From the NCBI GenBank assembly GCA_041392505.1, contig JAWKLX010000015.1, positions 1 through 64,000 of the forward strand: a stretch of DNA of 64,000 nucleotides. The letters are read 5' to 3'. Origin of the DNA: UBA6168 sp041392505 (lineage in GTDB: Bacteria > Bacteroidota > Bacteroidia > Chitinophagales > Saprospiraceae). The notes beneath the pieces were generated by a model. The model searched no databases. It saw nothing but the letters and a program-made list of their open reading frames with translations, and was not told the DNA's origin. Made by a program: the position numbers and the translations under genes. Positions 8,704 through 17,691 of this stretch are shown here, piece by piece (positions within the stretch are counted from its first letter, which is position 1; the number at the start of each line of letters is the position of its first letter).

Positions 8704-9726
8704 ATGGCGAAAAATATTTCAAAGCAAAAATCATTTTGGAAACGGCCGGAAGGGGTGACCGGGGCGATCTTCCTGATTGCGCTGCTCATCGGTGGTGGCT
8801 TTTTATTGGTGCAGGCCTTGCCTTTTATTATCCAAGCAACTGCCACAACGATTGGGCTGATTGGCGTGGTAGCCGCTTTGGCAGCCATCATTTATGTCAT
8901 CATTGATCCCAAAATGCGGGCAGTTATTGGCTATGGCTATAAAAGTGTGATGCGCTGGATCACCGGCATGTTTGTACAGATCGATCCCATCGGCATTTTA
9001 AAAAGCTATGTAGAAGACCTTCAGGACAACCTCCGCAACATGAACAAGCAAATCAATAAGTTGCGGGGGCAAATGCACCAACTGCAAGAGATTATCCATA
9101 ATAATAAAAAGGCCATTGAGAGCAACCTGAAACTGGCCAGTAAGGCCAAAGCTCAGGACAACAAAGCGATGGTTGTCCTGAAATCCCGAAAGGCAGGCCG
9201 CCTCCGGGACTCCAACCTCCGCCTCGATCAGCTTTACAGCAAAATGGAGGTCCTTTATCGGGTACTGAAAAAAATGTATGAGAACTCAGAGATCATGATG
9301 GAGGACATCAAGGACCAAGTGGAACTAAAAGAGCAAGAATACAAGGCCATCAAGGCATCTACCTCGGCCATGCGCAACGCCCGCAATGTCATCGAAGGCG
9401 ACAAGGACCGCAAGGCGATGTTCGATGAGGCACTCGAAGCTATCGCCGATGATGTAAGTCAAAAGGTTGGGGAAATGGAGCGCTTCATGCAGGTCTCTTC
9501 CAACTTTATGGATTCCATTGATCTGCAGAACGGTGTTTTTGAAGAAGAGGGACTTGAAATGTTGGAGAAATGGGAAAACGAAAGCATGTCCCTATTGTTG
9601 GGGCCAGAGAAGAAAAGCATCCTCGAACAGGCCCACGACGAAACCGATACCCTCGATCTGAACGAACCTATCAAAATGCCCGAAAGGGCCGGACATAAAA
9701 ATCAGTACGATAGTTTTTTTGATTAG
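8704..9726 (+). CDS. Two-TM protein with PspA/ESCRT-III-like helical domain
   Basis: The 340-residue protein has two adjacent membrane segments (about 19-40 and 43-66), a short conserved stretch MRAVIGYGYKSVMRWITGMF, and then the motif QIDPIGILKSYVEDLQDNLRNMNKQINKLRGQ that resembles the start of PspA/IM30 proteins. A long, highly charged helical region with coiled coils follows (about 100-290) and a short acidic tail. PspA-family proteins polymerise on membranes and repair them; here the presence of a transmembrane anchor would fix it to the inner membrane. The match is by pattern only and a generic coiled-coil protein is possible. Neighbours are the coiled-coil gene upstream and the SBP-OmpA gene downstream. 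Confidence 0.75.
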   Translation: MAKNISKQKSFWKRPEGVTGAIFLIALLIGGGFLLVQALPFIIQATATTIGLIGVVAALAAIIYVIIDPKMRAVIGYGYKSVMRWITGMFVQIDPIGILKSYVEDLQDNLRNMNKQINKLRGQMHQLQEIIHNNKKAIESNLKLASKAKAQDNKAMVVLKSRKAGRLRDSNLRLDQLYSKMEVLYRVLKKMYENSEIMMEDIKDQVELKEQEYKAIKASTSAMRNARNVIEGDKDRKAMFDEALEAIADDVSQKVGEMERFMQVSSNFMDSIDLQNGVFEEEGLEMLEKWENESMSLLLGPEKKSILEQAHDETDTLDLNEPIKMPERAGHKNQYDSFFD

Positions 9727-10139
9727 AGATCAGTTGATTAGTAATCAGTGATTAGTGATTGGTGATTAGTGATTAGTGATTGGTGATTGGTGATTAGTGA
9801 TTGGAGTAATGAGGTTGCTTGATTGGTTGGTGATCTCTTTTCGGATTTTTTAACTTGTGTTGATAGTTAAGTAACACGTGGTGATTATTCGGGTAAAATT
9901 TTTAGACGAGATTTTTTTGATAGTTTTTCTTAAAAAATCCTTGCATAGCAGGGTTCTACGGAAGTATTTTTTAAGGAAAAATAGCGAAAAAAGATGTTTA
10001 AAAATTACCCGAATAATTAACATGTGTTACTTATGTTCTTATATCCTTGCTTTTTTATTGTACCCATTTAAATAAGATTTTGCACCAACCAATCACTAAT
10101 CACCAATGAACTAATCACTGATCTCCAATCAACTACCCA
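9727..10139. repeat. Nested inverted repeats between PspA-like gene and four-helix-bundle gene
   Basis: The left arm (9727-9806) holds roughly ten ATTAGTG/ATTGGTG units; the right arm (10083-10136) holds the complementary CAATCAC/TAATCAC units and ends 3 bp before the next start codon. A separate 166-bp palindrome (9868-10033) is nested between the arms. No gene is seen in these 413 bp. Confidence 0.8.
9868..10033. repeat. AT-rich MITE-like palindrome, TIR TAAGTAACACRTG
   Basis: The two ends are inverted copies that also share the inner block ATTATTCGGGTAA, with weaker pairing through T-rich and A-rich runs to the centre. It resembles the 8370-8544 palindrome in size and composition, and both have GTAAC near the ends. 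A short ORF inside is a by-product of the palindrome. Confidence 0.75.
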
Positions 10140-10535
10140 ATGCGCTACCAAAGTTTTACCGAGTTGGACGTTTACAAAAAGTGTCGTTTTTTTAGAAAGG
10201 AAATTTCAAAAATGGCAAAAGATAATTTTCCTGATGAGGAAAAATATCTGTTAAAATCGCAGATAGTCCGATCTTCAAGATCCGTTACAGCAAATATTGG
10301 AGAAGGGCACGGCAGATATTATCACAAGGAAACTGTGAAATTTTGCCGTAACTCAAGAGGCTCTTTGGAGGAAACTCTGGAACACCTTATCACTGCTTAT
10401 GACGAAGGGTATATTACCAAGGAGGTGCTCAAAGAAATGAAAGCCACTTACGACGAGTGCATGAAGCTGTTAAATGGCTACATCCGTTACCTTAAAAAAA
10501 TCAAACGGGGCGATGAGGGTGCTCCCAATCACTAA
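10140..10535 (+). CDS. Four-helix-bundle protein (23S rRNA intervening-sequence protein family)
   Basis: The 131-residue protein has the family pattern: FTELDVYKKCRFFRKEISKMA at the N-terminus, KSQIVRSSRSVTANIGEGHGRY in the centre and SRGSLEETLEHLITAYDEGYI before a last helix. Members were first noticed inside 23S rRNA intervening sequences, but they are common as stand-alone genes in Bacteroidota; their function is unknown. Here no rRNA is near. The gene is framed by inverted 7-nt repeats: a tract ends at its start codon, and CTAATCAC units at 10523-10556 cover its last codons and the downstream gap. This placement suggests that gene and repeats may have moved or been copied together. Confidence 0.9.
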   Translation: MRYQSFTELDVYKKCRFFRKEISKMAKDNFPDEEKYLLKSQIVRSSRSVTANIGEGHGRYYHKETVKFCRNSRGSLEETLEHLITAYDEGYITKEVLKEMKATYDECMKLLNGYIRYLKKIKRGDEGAPNH

Positions 10536-10564
10536 TAAACTAATCACTAATCAACAAAACAAAC

Positions 10565-12163
10565 ATGGCAACCAGACTAACACCATTTTCCAAACTGCTC
10601 TTAACCGTCATTATCGTTGCGGCCATCGTCCTGGGTGGGCGCTGGATACTCAATAATACCGAGGTTGGCAACACCGTAAAAGAACAGGTGCAGCAAGATG
10701 GCGGGTTTTCAGATAATGACCGGCCAGCCAATAATGACCGGAATTCCAGCAATAATGGCGGCGACGCTCCATCCGATGTCATCAACATTGGGGTTGTGAC
10801 CTGGGGTGGTTACGCAGGTGGGCAATATTTCAACGAAGGTTTTAAAGCCAACAAGAATTCCCGTTTTTATAAAGATTATGGTTTCGGTGTGGACTTTAAA
10901 GTGCTCGACGACTTTGTGGCCAGCCGGGAAGCTTTCCGCAGGGGTGACGTGGATCTCCTCTGGGCTACCATCGATGCTTTCCCGACTGAGGCCGGGGAAT
11001 TGGCGGATTACCAGCCGCAGGTTATTTTCCAAGCCGACTGGTCTCGGGGTGGCGATGCCATCGTAGCCCGCCGGGGGCTGAACAGCGTGGCTGACCTTCG
11101 GGGCAAAAAAATCGCCGTAGCGGAACTATCCCCTTCCCATTCTTTTCTCCTGTGGCTGCTCGAAGCAGGTGGAATGACCCTGAAAGATGTGACGATTGTG
11201 GCTCAGGCCAGCGCCATTGATGCGGCAGAAGCGTTCAAGGCGCAGCAGGTAGATGCGGCCGTGGTCTGGAGCCCGGACGATGAGGCTTGTTTGGCCGCCG
11301 TAGCCGGCAGCCGGGTTTTGGAAAGTACCAAGCAGGCATCCAATATCATTGCCGATGTGTTCATTGCCAAAAAAGCATGGGTGGAAGCCAATCAGGAGAA
11401 AGCCCGCCAACTCTACGAAGGGTGGATGAAAGGTGCTGCCGAGATCAATACCAACGAAAGCAACAAACGCAAAGCCGCCCGTATCCTCGCCGAAAACTTC
11501 GAGGGCGTGGACGAAGAATGGGCGTTCAAAGCCATCAACAATGTACGCCTAGCTACCCACGGCGACAACCAGAATTTCTTCGGAATGAACAATGATTACA
11601 CCGGGGTCACGGGTGATCGGCTCTACAGCCGGATGTCGCAGACCTACCAAAGCCTTGGCTATATTGAAGGACGCACCCCAACTTGGCGGGAGATCGCCAA
11701 CTCCTCGTTGGTGCGTTCCACTAATATGACTGGTGCAGCCAATGCTGCCGAACCGAGCAAATCATTTACCGAAGTGACCAAAGAGGAAGGCGATAAAAAA
11801 GAGACCATCGCCACCAAACGGGTCAGTATCAATTTCCGCTCGGGCGAATTTGTTTTGGATGAAAATGCCAAATACATCATCGACAAAGAGTTTGTGGAAA
11901 TAGCCCGGGCCTTTGCCAATGCCCGCATCCGCATCGAAGGCAATACAGACAACGTGGGCAACAAGGCGAGCAACATTGCCCTGTCGCAAAAACGGGCCGA
12001 TGCCGTTCGGGATTACCTCGTAAGTGAGCACGGCATGCCTCGCAACCGCTTCATCGTGATCGGCAACGGGCCAGACAACCCGGTGGCGGATAATAATTCA
12101 GGAAGCTGGTCAGGCAAAAAACCGCCGGACGGATTTGAGCTGGTGGAGGGAATAAGGGAGTAG
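10565..12163 (+). CDS. Membrane-anchored substrate-binding domain fused to OmpA peptidoglycan-binding domain
   Basis: The 532-residue protein begins with one TM anchor (about 12-29), then a Ser/Asn/Gly/Asp linker, a type 2 periplasmic binding domain (about 70-370: INIGVVTWGGYAGGQYFNEG, DVDLLWATIDAFP, GKKIAVAELSPSHSFLLWLLE, AFKAQQVDAAVVWSPDD) and an OmpA-like domain (about 415-525: VSINFRSGEFVLDENAKYIID, RIRIEGNTDNVGN, LSQKRADAVRDYL). No ABC permease or ATPase gene is adjacent, so it may sense a ligand between inner membrane and peptidoglycan. In the OmpA domain the expected NRRTD motif is missing from the frame but present one frame over at 12098-12135, after which the frame is restored; this points to a compensating pair of indels, probably sequence error. 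Confidence 0.87.
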   Translation: MATRLTPFSKLLLTVIIVAAIVLGGRWILNNTEVGNTVKEQVQQDGGFSDNDRPANNDRNSSNNGGDAPSDVINIGVVTWGGYAGGQYFNEGFKANKNSRFYKDYGFGVDFKVLDDFVASREAFRRGDVDLLWATIDAFPTEAGELADYQPQVIFQADWSRGGDAIVARRGLNSVADLRGKKIAVAELSPSHSFLLWLLEAGGMTLKDVTIVAQASAIDAAEAFKAQQVDAAVVWSPDDEACLAAVAGSRVLESTKQASNIIADVFIAKKAWVEANQEKARQLYEGWMKGAAEINTNESNKRKAARILAENFEGVDEEWAFKAINNVRLATHGDNQNFFGMNNDYTGVTGDRLYSRMSQTYQSLGYIEGRTPTWREIANSSLVRSTNMTGAANAAEPSKSFTEVTKEEGDKKETIATKRVSINFRSGEFVLDENAKYIIDKEFVEIARAFANARIRIEGNTDNVGNKASNIALSQKRADAVRDYLVSEHGMPRNRFIVIGNGPDNPVADNNSGSWSGKKPPDGFELVEGIRE

Positions 12164-12178
12164 GAAAGAAAACAAAAC

Positions 12179-12220
12179 GGGGCGGCATTTCCTGAAACAG
12201 GGAAATGCCGCCCTTTTTGT
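12179..12220 (+). terminator. Rho-independent terminator after the SBP-OmpA gene
   Basis: A stem of GGGCGGCATTTCC and its complement GGAAATGCCGCCC with a short loop is followed by TTTTTGTTTT. It lies 16 bp after the stop codon. Confidence 0.9.
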
Positions 12221-12244
12221 TTTAGGATAGTATGTGAAATCTGA

Positions 12245-12400
12245 GTACAGGACAAAACTAATTTTAATTATTTGTTTGTGCGGATTCACCCCCTGCCCCT
12301 CTCAAGGGGGGGGACTTTCGCAGCGACGATGTCCCCCCTTGGGAGGGAGTAGGGGTGAACCCGCTTAGACAGATTAAAATTTTTCATTTTTGTCCTGTAC
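12245..12400. repeat. MITE-like palindrome with TIR GTACAGGACAAAA
   Basis: The element begins with GTACAGGACAAAACT and ends with TTTTTGTCCTGTAC. Both arms continue inward with a TTTTAAT block, GCGG(A/G)TTCACCCC and a C-rich/G-rich hairpin (AAGGGGGGGAC and GTCCCCCCTT). The same terminal sequence occurs at 37485 and 37713 and, inverted, at 37928. The rest of the gap 12164-12586 holds the terminator and a partial GTACAGGA copy near 12485, and no gene. Confidence 0.8.
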
Positions 12401-12586
12401 TTAGATGTGAAATATAAAGCTGACTGCTGTAGTCCCGGAGGGATTTTAGTAAAATTGTTCATTTGATTTTTTGCCAATTTTTGAAGTACAGGAAATCAGT
12501 TCGGCGGTTTTGGTGAATGTCTTACTTTCGCAGCGGCTGCTCCATAAATAGCAGCCATTTTATCCATTCATCCAATCACACGAACA

Positions 12587-13021
12587 ATGAAAAAATCATC
12601 CATTACTCTTCTTGCCATCGCCTGTCTTTTTTCTTTTTTGTTTTTCAGCCTAACCGCTTGCGGCGGCCAATCAGCCGAAAAAGCAGAAGCACCCAACACA
12701 GAGCAACCCGCTGCCCAAGCCAATACTTCCAATTGGCCCGCCGACATCCCTAGCGCCGTACCTCCTTTCGGACATGGCCAAATCGGGGAAGTGACAACAG
12801 GAAATACCGCTGAAAACCTGACTTGGGTGATGCGTTTCTCTGGCACCTCGGAAATTGATGTGGCGGCTTACGAAACCGTCCTCAAACAACAAGGATTTAA
12901 GCCTTCCACCATGTCCTTGGGAGAAAAGGGTAACATGATCGTCGGGTCGAAAGATAACCTGACCGTTACCATTAATTACCACGACGGGACGACGACGGTT
13001 GGGGTGAATCAGGCGAAATAG
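12587..13021 (+). CDS. Small lipoprotein of unknown function
   Basis: The 144-residue protein starts with a hydrophobic signal ending in a lipobox LTACGG (Cys at about 25), so it should be lipid-anchored after signal peptidase II. A Glu/Ala/Gln linker follows and then a compact domain of about 95 residues (WPADIPSAVPPFGHGQIG, NLTWVMRFSGTSEIDVAAYETVLKQQGF, NLTVTINYHDGTTTVGV) that looks like a small alpha/beta fold. I do not recognise a family. It stands alone between two repeat-containing gaps. Confidence 0.8.
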   Translation: MKKSSITLLAIACLFSFLFFSLTACGGQSAEKAEAPNTEQPAAQANTSNWPADIPSAVPPFGHGQIGEVTTGNTAENLTWVMRFSGTSEIDVAAYETVLKQQGFKPSTMSLGEKGNMIVGSKDNLTVTINYHDGTTTVGVNQAK

Positions 13022-13064
13022 GGGGTGATTGGCTCTGACGGGAAAGTTGTTTTAACCTACTTGT

Positions 13065-13233
13065 AAAATGCGGAGCAGCATACTTGTCGCTCTTGGGTAC
13101 ATTATAACGTGCTCTCAGGGGTTTAGAACAGGCATGCCGCCGATGCATCGGGCGGCGGCTGCCCCTTTAAACCCCCGAGGGCCGATGCAGGCTGATGCAT
13201 CCAGCTTAGCAAATGCCCTGGCCCGCATATTTT
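13065..13233. repeat. Palindromic element of the ATGCGGRGCAG family
   Basis: It opens with AAAATGCGGAGCAGCA and closes with an imperfect inverted end GCCCGCATATTTT; inner hairpins include a GCCGCC/GGCGGC pair near 13140-13155. The opening sequence is shared with repeats near 37513, 37747 and 61485. Confidence 0.6.
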
Positions 13234-13303
13234 GAAAGATTCAAAAGGATACCTCAGCAGAGGCAATGTATCTACCTTGATACCTGATAAATCTATAACC
13301 CCC

Positions 13304-14098
13304 TCAACCCTTGTGCAAATGCACATCCATCTGCGGGAACGGAATGTTCAGACCGGCCTCGTTGAACGCCTCGTACACTTTTTCATTGGTTTCAAATAGG
13401 ACGGGCCAGTAATTTTCCGCTTTTACCCAGACCCGTACGGTCAGGTTGACCGAGCTATCGGCGAGTTCGGCCAATTGGATAAAAGGTGGTTCGTCCTGAA
13501 AGATGCGCTCATCGGCAGTCAGTATTTCTGTCAATACTTCCCTCGCCTTTTGGACACTGTCGCCATAGGCAATGCCGAACGTCCAAATGACTTTTCGTTT
13601 TTCTTGGGAGGAAAAATTTTCCACCGAGTTGGTCGATAGGCCGCCGTTGGGGATGATGACTTCGTGGTTGTCGGCAGTTAGTAAGATGGTATTGAAAATT
13701 TGGATTTCCTTCACGGTACCCGCAAAGCCCTGCGCTTTGATAAAATGTCCAATTTTGAAAGGCTTGAACAGCAAAATGAGCACCCCGCCCGCAAAATTTT
13801 GCAACGTCCCGCTCAGGGCCAAACCAATCGCCAAACCCGCCGCACCGATGATGGCCACAAACGAGGTCATCTGGATGCCCATCGTGCTCAACGCCGCCAA
13901 AACAAGCAGTACCCGGAGGATCGTCCGGATCATAGATAGGAGAAAAGGCCGCAGGTTGGAGTCCACATTGGAGCGCTCCATCGTCTTGGTAATGCCCCGC
14001 ACGATCAGGTTGATGACGAGGCCGCCAATGACTAAAAGTAAAAGGGCCAGCAAGAGTTTTGGGCCATATACAGAAATAATGTTCGAAAGATCAATCAT
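13304..14098 (-). CDS. mscS: Small-conductance mechanosensitive channel, MscS family
   Basis: The 264-residue protein has about three membrane segments in the N-terminal 95 residues. The pore-lining helix is recognisable as AIIGAAGLAIGLALSGTLQNFAGGVLILLFKPF, with the Gly/Ala packing typical of MscS TM3. The beta domain follows with IKAQGFAGTVKEIQIFNTIL and the signature TADNHEVIIPNGGLSTNSVENFS. The C-terminal alpha/beta part ends PFPQMDVHLH. It opens on membrane tension to release solutes in osmotic downshock. Length is close to E. coli MscS (286). Confidence 0.95.
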   Translation of the reverse strand: MIDLSNIISVYGPKLLLALLLLVIGGLVINLIVRGITKTMERSNVDSNLRPFLLSMIRTILRVLLVLAALSTMGIQMTSFVAIIGAAGLAIGLALSGTLQNFAGGVLILLFKPFKIGHFIKAQGFAGTVKEIQIFNTILLTADNHEVIIPNGGLSTNSVENFSSQEKRKVIWTFGIAYGDSVQKAREVLTEILTADERIFQDEPPFIQLAELADSSVNLTVRVWVKAENYWPVLFETNEKVYEAFNEAGLNIPFPQMDVHLHKG

Positions 14099-14370
14099 GG
14101 AAAGTCAGCATTTTTTTTTGATGAAAAATTAATACCTATTCAATGGGAATGGTGGAAAATTGTTCAATCGGGGTGGAGAGGTTTTAATTGTGCTTTTGAA
14201 GAAATAACAGGGCGTCTTTTGACTCTTGCCGTTTCTATAAGCAACAAAGCAGCACTTCTGGGATCAATAAATTTCTAATTTGTTTTTGTTTATATTCAAA
14301 TATTTTTACATTTATCGCTCTAAAACTTACACGCTCAATATCAACCATTCAAACCTAATAGAACGAACAC

Positions 14371-15135
14371 ATGGATACCCTTACAGCCGATTTACTCCAG
14401 TCGTGTAAAATATTGATCGCCTCTGCCAAAACCGACGAAGCAATCAACACCTTGATGAACTCTTTCGCTAAGTCGCAGCACGACATCCTTATCCTTTCCG
14501 GACAGTGGGCCGAACTGAAAAATCAAAAAATCACCAATACCATTTCCCTCGATGATTTTAAAAGAGAGTCTTCTCGAATTAATAAATCGATTTTGGAGGT
14601 TTTGGATAAATTGGAAAAAGATACCAATCAGCTTATTGTTAAAAATAAGCTCGGAGAAGATGACGAGGTTGTTGATAGGGTTGAGAAAAAAATTCGTTTT
14701 AAAAACCGGAAATCGTTAATCATATCTTTAGTGATTATTTTTGTCATAAGCAGCCTTGGTATTTATAAGGGGATTAATTATTCCGTAAATAATGACAGCT
14801 ATGATACGAATCTATTAGATCAGGCAGAAGATTACTGGACTGATGAAAAATATTTTCAGGCGTATGAAACCTATAAAAGATTCAACAAGGAAATGGAACA
14901 TGCCGACGTTGCTAACATCGTGCAAAATGATGATTACATATTTGCATGGAAAAGAAGGTTGAATAGTCTGCGCCGTCACTTTACATTAAAAAGTAGAAAT
15001 GAAAATACAGAAAACACAGGTGACCTCCTGCTTGAAGAGTGTAGTAATTATGAATCTATTTTCAATGCTGATAAATTATCAATAGATATCCGAAATTCCG
15101 TAAAAAATAAACTGGAGGAAATACGGATTAAATAG
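14371..15135 (+). CDS. EAD11-like domain protein with one transmembrane segment
   Basis: Residues about 8-82 match the pattern of effector-associated domain 11: a helix LLQSCKILIASAKTDEAINTL, then DILILSGQWAELKNQKITNTISLDDFKRESSRINKSILEVLDK. In the family (named in studies of NTP-dependent conflict systems) EADs are death-like adaptors joining sensors to effectors. A charged linker, one TM segment (about 114-132) and an extracytoplasmic or distal region with a TPR-like stretch (LLDQAEDYWTDEKYFQAYETYKRF) follow. No partner with a matching EAD, protease or STAND NTPase lies next to it, so if it acts as an adaptor its effector is elsewhere. It is followed by a clear terminator, making it monocistronic. 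Confidence 0.75.
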   Translation: MDTLTADLLQSCKILIASAKTDEAINTLMNSFAKSQHDILILSGQWAELKNQKITNTISLDDFKRESSRINKSILEVLDKLEKDTNQLIVKNKLGEDDEVVDRVEKKIRFKNRKSLIISLVIIFVISSLGIYKGINYSVNNDSYDTNLLDQAEDYWTDEKYFQAYETYKRFNKEMEHADVANIVQNDDYIFAWKRRLNSLRRHFTLKSRNENTENTGDLLLEECSNYESIFNADKLSIDIRNSVKNKLEEIRIK

Positions 15136-15178
15136 GAAGTTATTTGAGTTGTTTATATCGGTAAATCAGTAAATAAGC

Positions 15179-15213
15179 AAAGCTGTTAGATTTTTAAAAT
15201 CTAACAGCTTTTG
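15179..15213 (+). terminator. Rho-independent terminator after the EAD11-like gene
   Basis: A perfect stem AAGCTGTTAGATTTT and AAAATCTAACAGCTT is followed by TTGTGTTT. It may also serve as a two-sided terminator for the converging minus-strand gene ending at 15225. Confidence 0.85.
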
Positions 15214-15224
15214 TGTTTATTAAA

Positions 15225-15537
15225 TTAAGGGTTGCAAAAATTATTTTTTTCAAATAACGGTGAACTGCAAATGGAATCTCTTAATGTAGTCATTTCATTT
15301 TCGATGTCGCTATTATCTACCCTTTTACCTCCTTTATTGCTCTTCATCGCTAATCTATGAGACAAGTTTTGATATTCAATAATAAAATTCATGACCTTTA
15401 CCAATTCCGCCTCGCAATTGGTTGTACATGACTTACAGGTGGAGGATTTTTGCAGCCTCCACCCTCTCCACAGGCCCATTTCCCATCGCCAATAAAATAA
15501 TACAGAACATGCCGAGAATTAATGATAAGATTTTCAT
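15225..15537 (-). CDS. Small cysteine-containing secreted protein, probably frameshifted
   Basis: An ATG at 15535-15537 opens MKILSLILGMFCIILLAMGNG, a good signal peptide, but this frame stops after 34 codons. The neighbouring frame (open from 15479) continues with CKSCTTNCEAELVKVMNFIIEYQNLSHRLA and ends KNNFCNP. Joining the two by one indel near 15470 gives a secreted protein of about 100 residues with several Cys, the more plausible gene. No family is recognised. It converges on the EAD11-like gene. Confidence 0.45.
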
Positions 15538-16152
15538 AGTATGATTTTTAGGTGTCGTTATCCTATAAATTAAATACAGGAATAATTACGGGTTAATAAA
15601 TGCAGAGAAATGAAGCAGCGCTATTTACAGGCATAAAATATTTAAAAAAATAAGCTGCTCAATAAGGATGGGAATTTGCTTTCATAAGTATTTTGGATGA
15701 AAGCTTTTTAGAAGTGATATATGGTTATCCCGTAATACAAAAACCAAACCTAAATTTTCGATGATCTATGGATGGGGAGCCCCCTCACACCAGCTCCCCC
15801 GGAACGCCTTCCCCAACAGCGCCTGTGGCAACACCTCGAAGTTTCCAAACTGAAAACAACAAAGTAGCAAGTCGAATGTGGCTTTAGAGGCAGCGAACAC
15901 CCTTCGTCAACACTGTTCGCTGGGTTGTAGTTTCTAACTACAACCACCTATTTAAATGTCTTTGACATTCCCAATATATTACGGCCATATTAAAACGTTG
16001 AAAACATTTAGAACAAAGGTTTCAGTTTAGAAACTGAAAGTACCGGAAGCCTAACTTTAAGAGCGGGTATTTTTCAAATAAATAAATACCCATGGCATGC
16101 GCCAAAACAAATTTTAAAGTCTAAATTTGGGTTTGCATTCACTAACATATTT
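15538..16152. other. Gene-free gap with several small hairpins
   Basis: No convincing gene is seen. Small perfect hairpins occur: CAGCGAACA/TGTTCGCTG near 15890-15925, GTTGTAGTTTCTAACTACAAC-like arms near 15923-15945, and TTTCAGTT/AACTGAAA near 16019-16040. They may be remains of decayed repeats of the kinds seen elsewhere in the window. Confidence 0.5.
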
Positions 16153-17691
16153 ATGGCCAAAACGAAAAAAAGAACGAGCAACGCCATCGAAAAGCAACTC
16201 TGGAAAGCCGCCGATAAGCTCCGCAAAAACATTGATGCTGCTGAGTACAAACACATCGTGCTCGGTTTGATTTTCCTCAAATACATTTCCGATGCCTTCG
16301 AAGCTCCACGCCAAACTGCTGGCAGGGAGGCGAATACGCAGGCAATCGACCCGGAAGACCGGGACGAGTACAAAGCCGAAAACGTTTTTTCATGCCCCCT
16401 TCCGCCCGGTGGACGTACCTGCAATCGAGGGCCAAACTGCCCGACATCGGCAAGGACGTGGACGAAGCCATGGACGCCATCGAACGGGACAACAACTCCC
16501 TCAAAGGGGTGCTGCCAAAAGTATTTGCCAAACAAAACCTCGACCCCGCCAGTCTCGGTGGCCTCATCGATTTGGTGAGCAACATCGCCCTCGGCGACGC
16601 CAAAAGCCGCAGTGCCGATGTGCTCGGCCATGTGTTCGAATATTTCCTCGGCGAATTTGCACTGGCAGAGGGCAAGAAGGGCGGCCAGTTTTACACACCC
16701 CGCAGCGTGGTGCAATTGCTGGTCGAAATGCTTGAGCCCTACCAAGGGCGGGTGTTCGATCCCTGCTGCGGGTCGGGCGGCATGTTCGTGCAGATCGGAG
16801 AAATTTGTCACCGAGCACCAGGGCAAGGTCAGCGATATTTCCATTTACGGGCAAGAGAGCAACCAGACCACTTGGCGGCTGGCCAAAATGAACCTCGCCA
16901 TCCGGGGCATCGATGCCTCGCAGGTGAAATGGAACAACGAAGGCTCTTTCCTCAACGACGCCCACAAAGACCTGAAAGCGGACTACATCATTGCCAATCC
17001 ACCTTTTAACGTGAGCGATTGGAGCGGCGACCTCCTCCGCAGCGATGGCCGCTGGCAATATGGTGTGCCCCCAGCGGGAAATGCCAATTTTGCGTGGATG
17101 CAGCACTTTGTCTATCACCTCGGCCCGGCCGGACAGGCAGGGGTGGTTTTGGCAAAAGGGGCGCTGACCTCCAAAACCTCCGGCGAAGGGGACATCAGGA
17201 AGAACCTCGTCGAAGCGGGCCTGATCGACTGCGTGGTCAACCTGCCCGCCAAGCTCTTCCTCAATACCCAAATACCCGCCTCCCTCTGGTTGTAGTCGCA
17301 ACGGGCCAATGGTAAATTCCGAAATAGAACTAATGAAATCCTTTTTATAGATGCCAGAAATTTAGGCCACCTCATCAACCGCCGCACCAAGGAACTCACC
17401 GATGGAGACATCGCCCGCATCGCCGACACCTATCACAACTGGCGCAACCCCGAGGGCAGCTATGAGGATGTGGCCGGGTTCTGCATGGCGGCCCCCATCG
17501 AACGGGTGCGGGAACTGGACTACGTGCTGACCCCCGGCAGGTATGTGGGCCTCGCCGATGAGGACGATGATTTTGATTTTGCGGAGAGGTTCGGGGTACT
17601 GAAAAAAGAGTTTGAAGGGCAACTCGCGGAGGAAGAGGATTTGAACAAACAGATTTTGGCTAACCTTGAAAAAATTCAATATGATGGGTGA
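16153..17691 (+). pseudogene. hsdM: Type I restriction-modification methyltransferase subunit HsdM, frameshifted and with in-frame stop
   Basis: About 510 codons of HsdM can be followed. It starts with NAIEKQLWKAADKLRKNIDAAEYKHIVLGLIFLKYISDAFE, slips frame near 16300-16330, again near 16390 (one T short in a T run before MPPSARWTYLQSRAKL), and near 16800. Motifs are intact: the SAM-binding FDPCCGSGGMFVQ and catalytic NPPF in DYIIANPPFNVSDW. A TAG at 17293-17295 interrupts IPASLWL-SQRANGKF, after which the same frame reads FIDARNLGHLINRRTKEL to TGA at 17689. The subunit would bind SAM and methylate adenine in a complex with HsdS. The frame slips look like sequence errors, but the TAG needs either substitution or paired indels. 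Confidence 0.88.

Noticed and set aside
9727..10136. Short repeats as CRISPR or attachment sites
   Set aside because: Units are 7 nt and contiguous, with no spacers; no integrase or cas gene is present.
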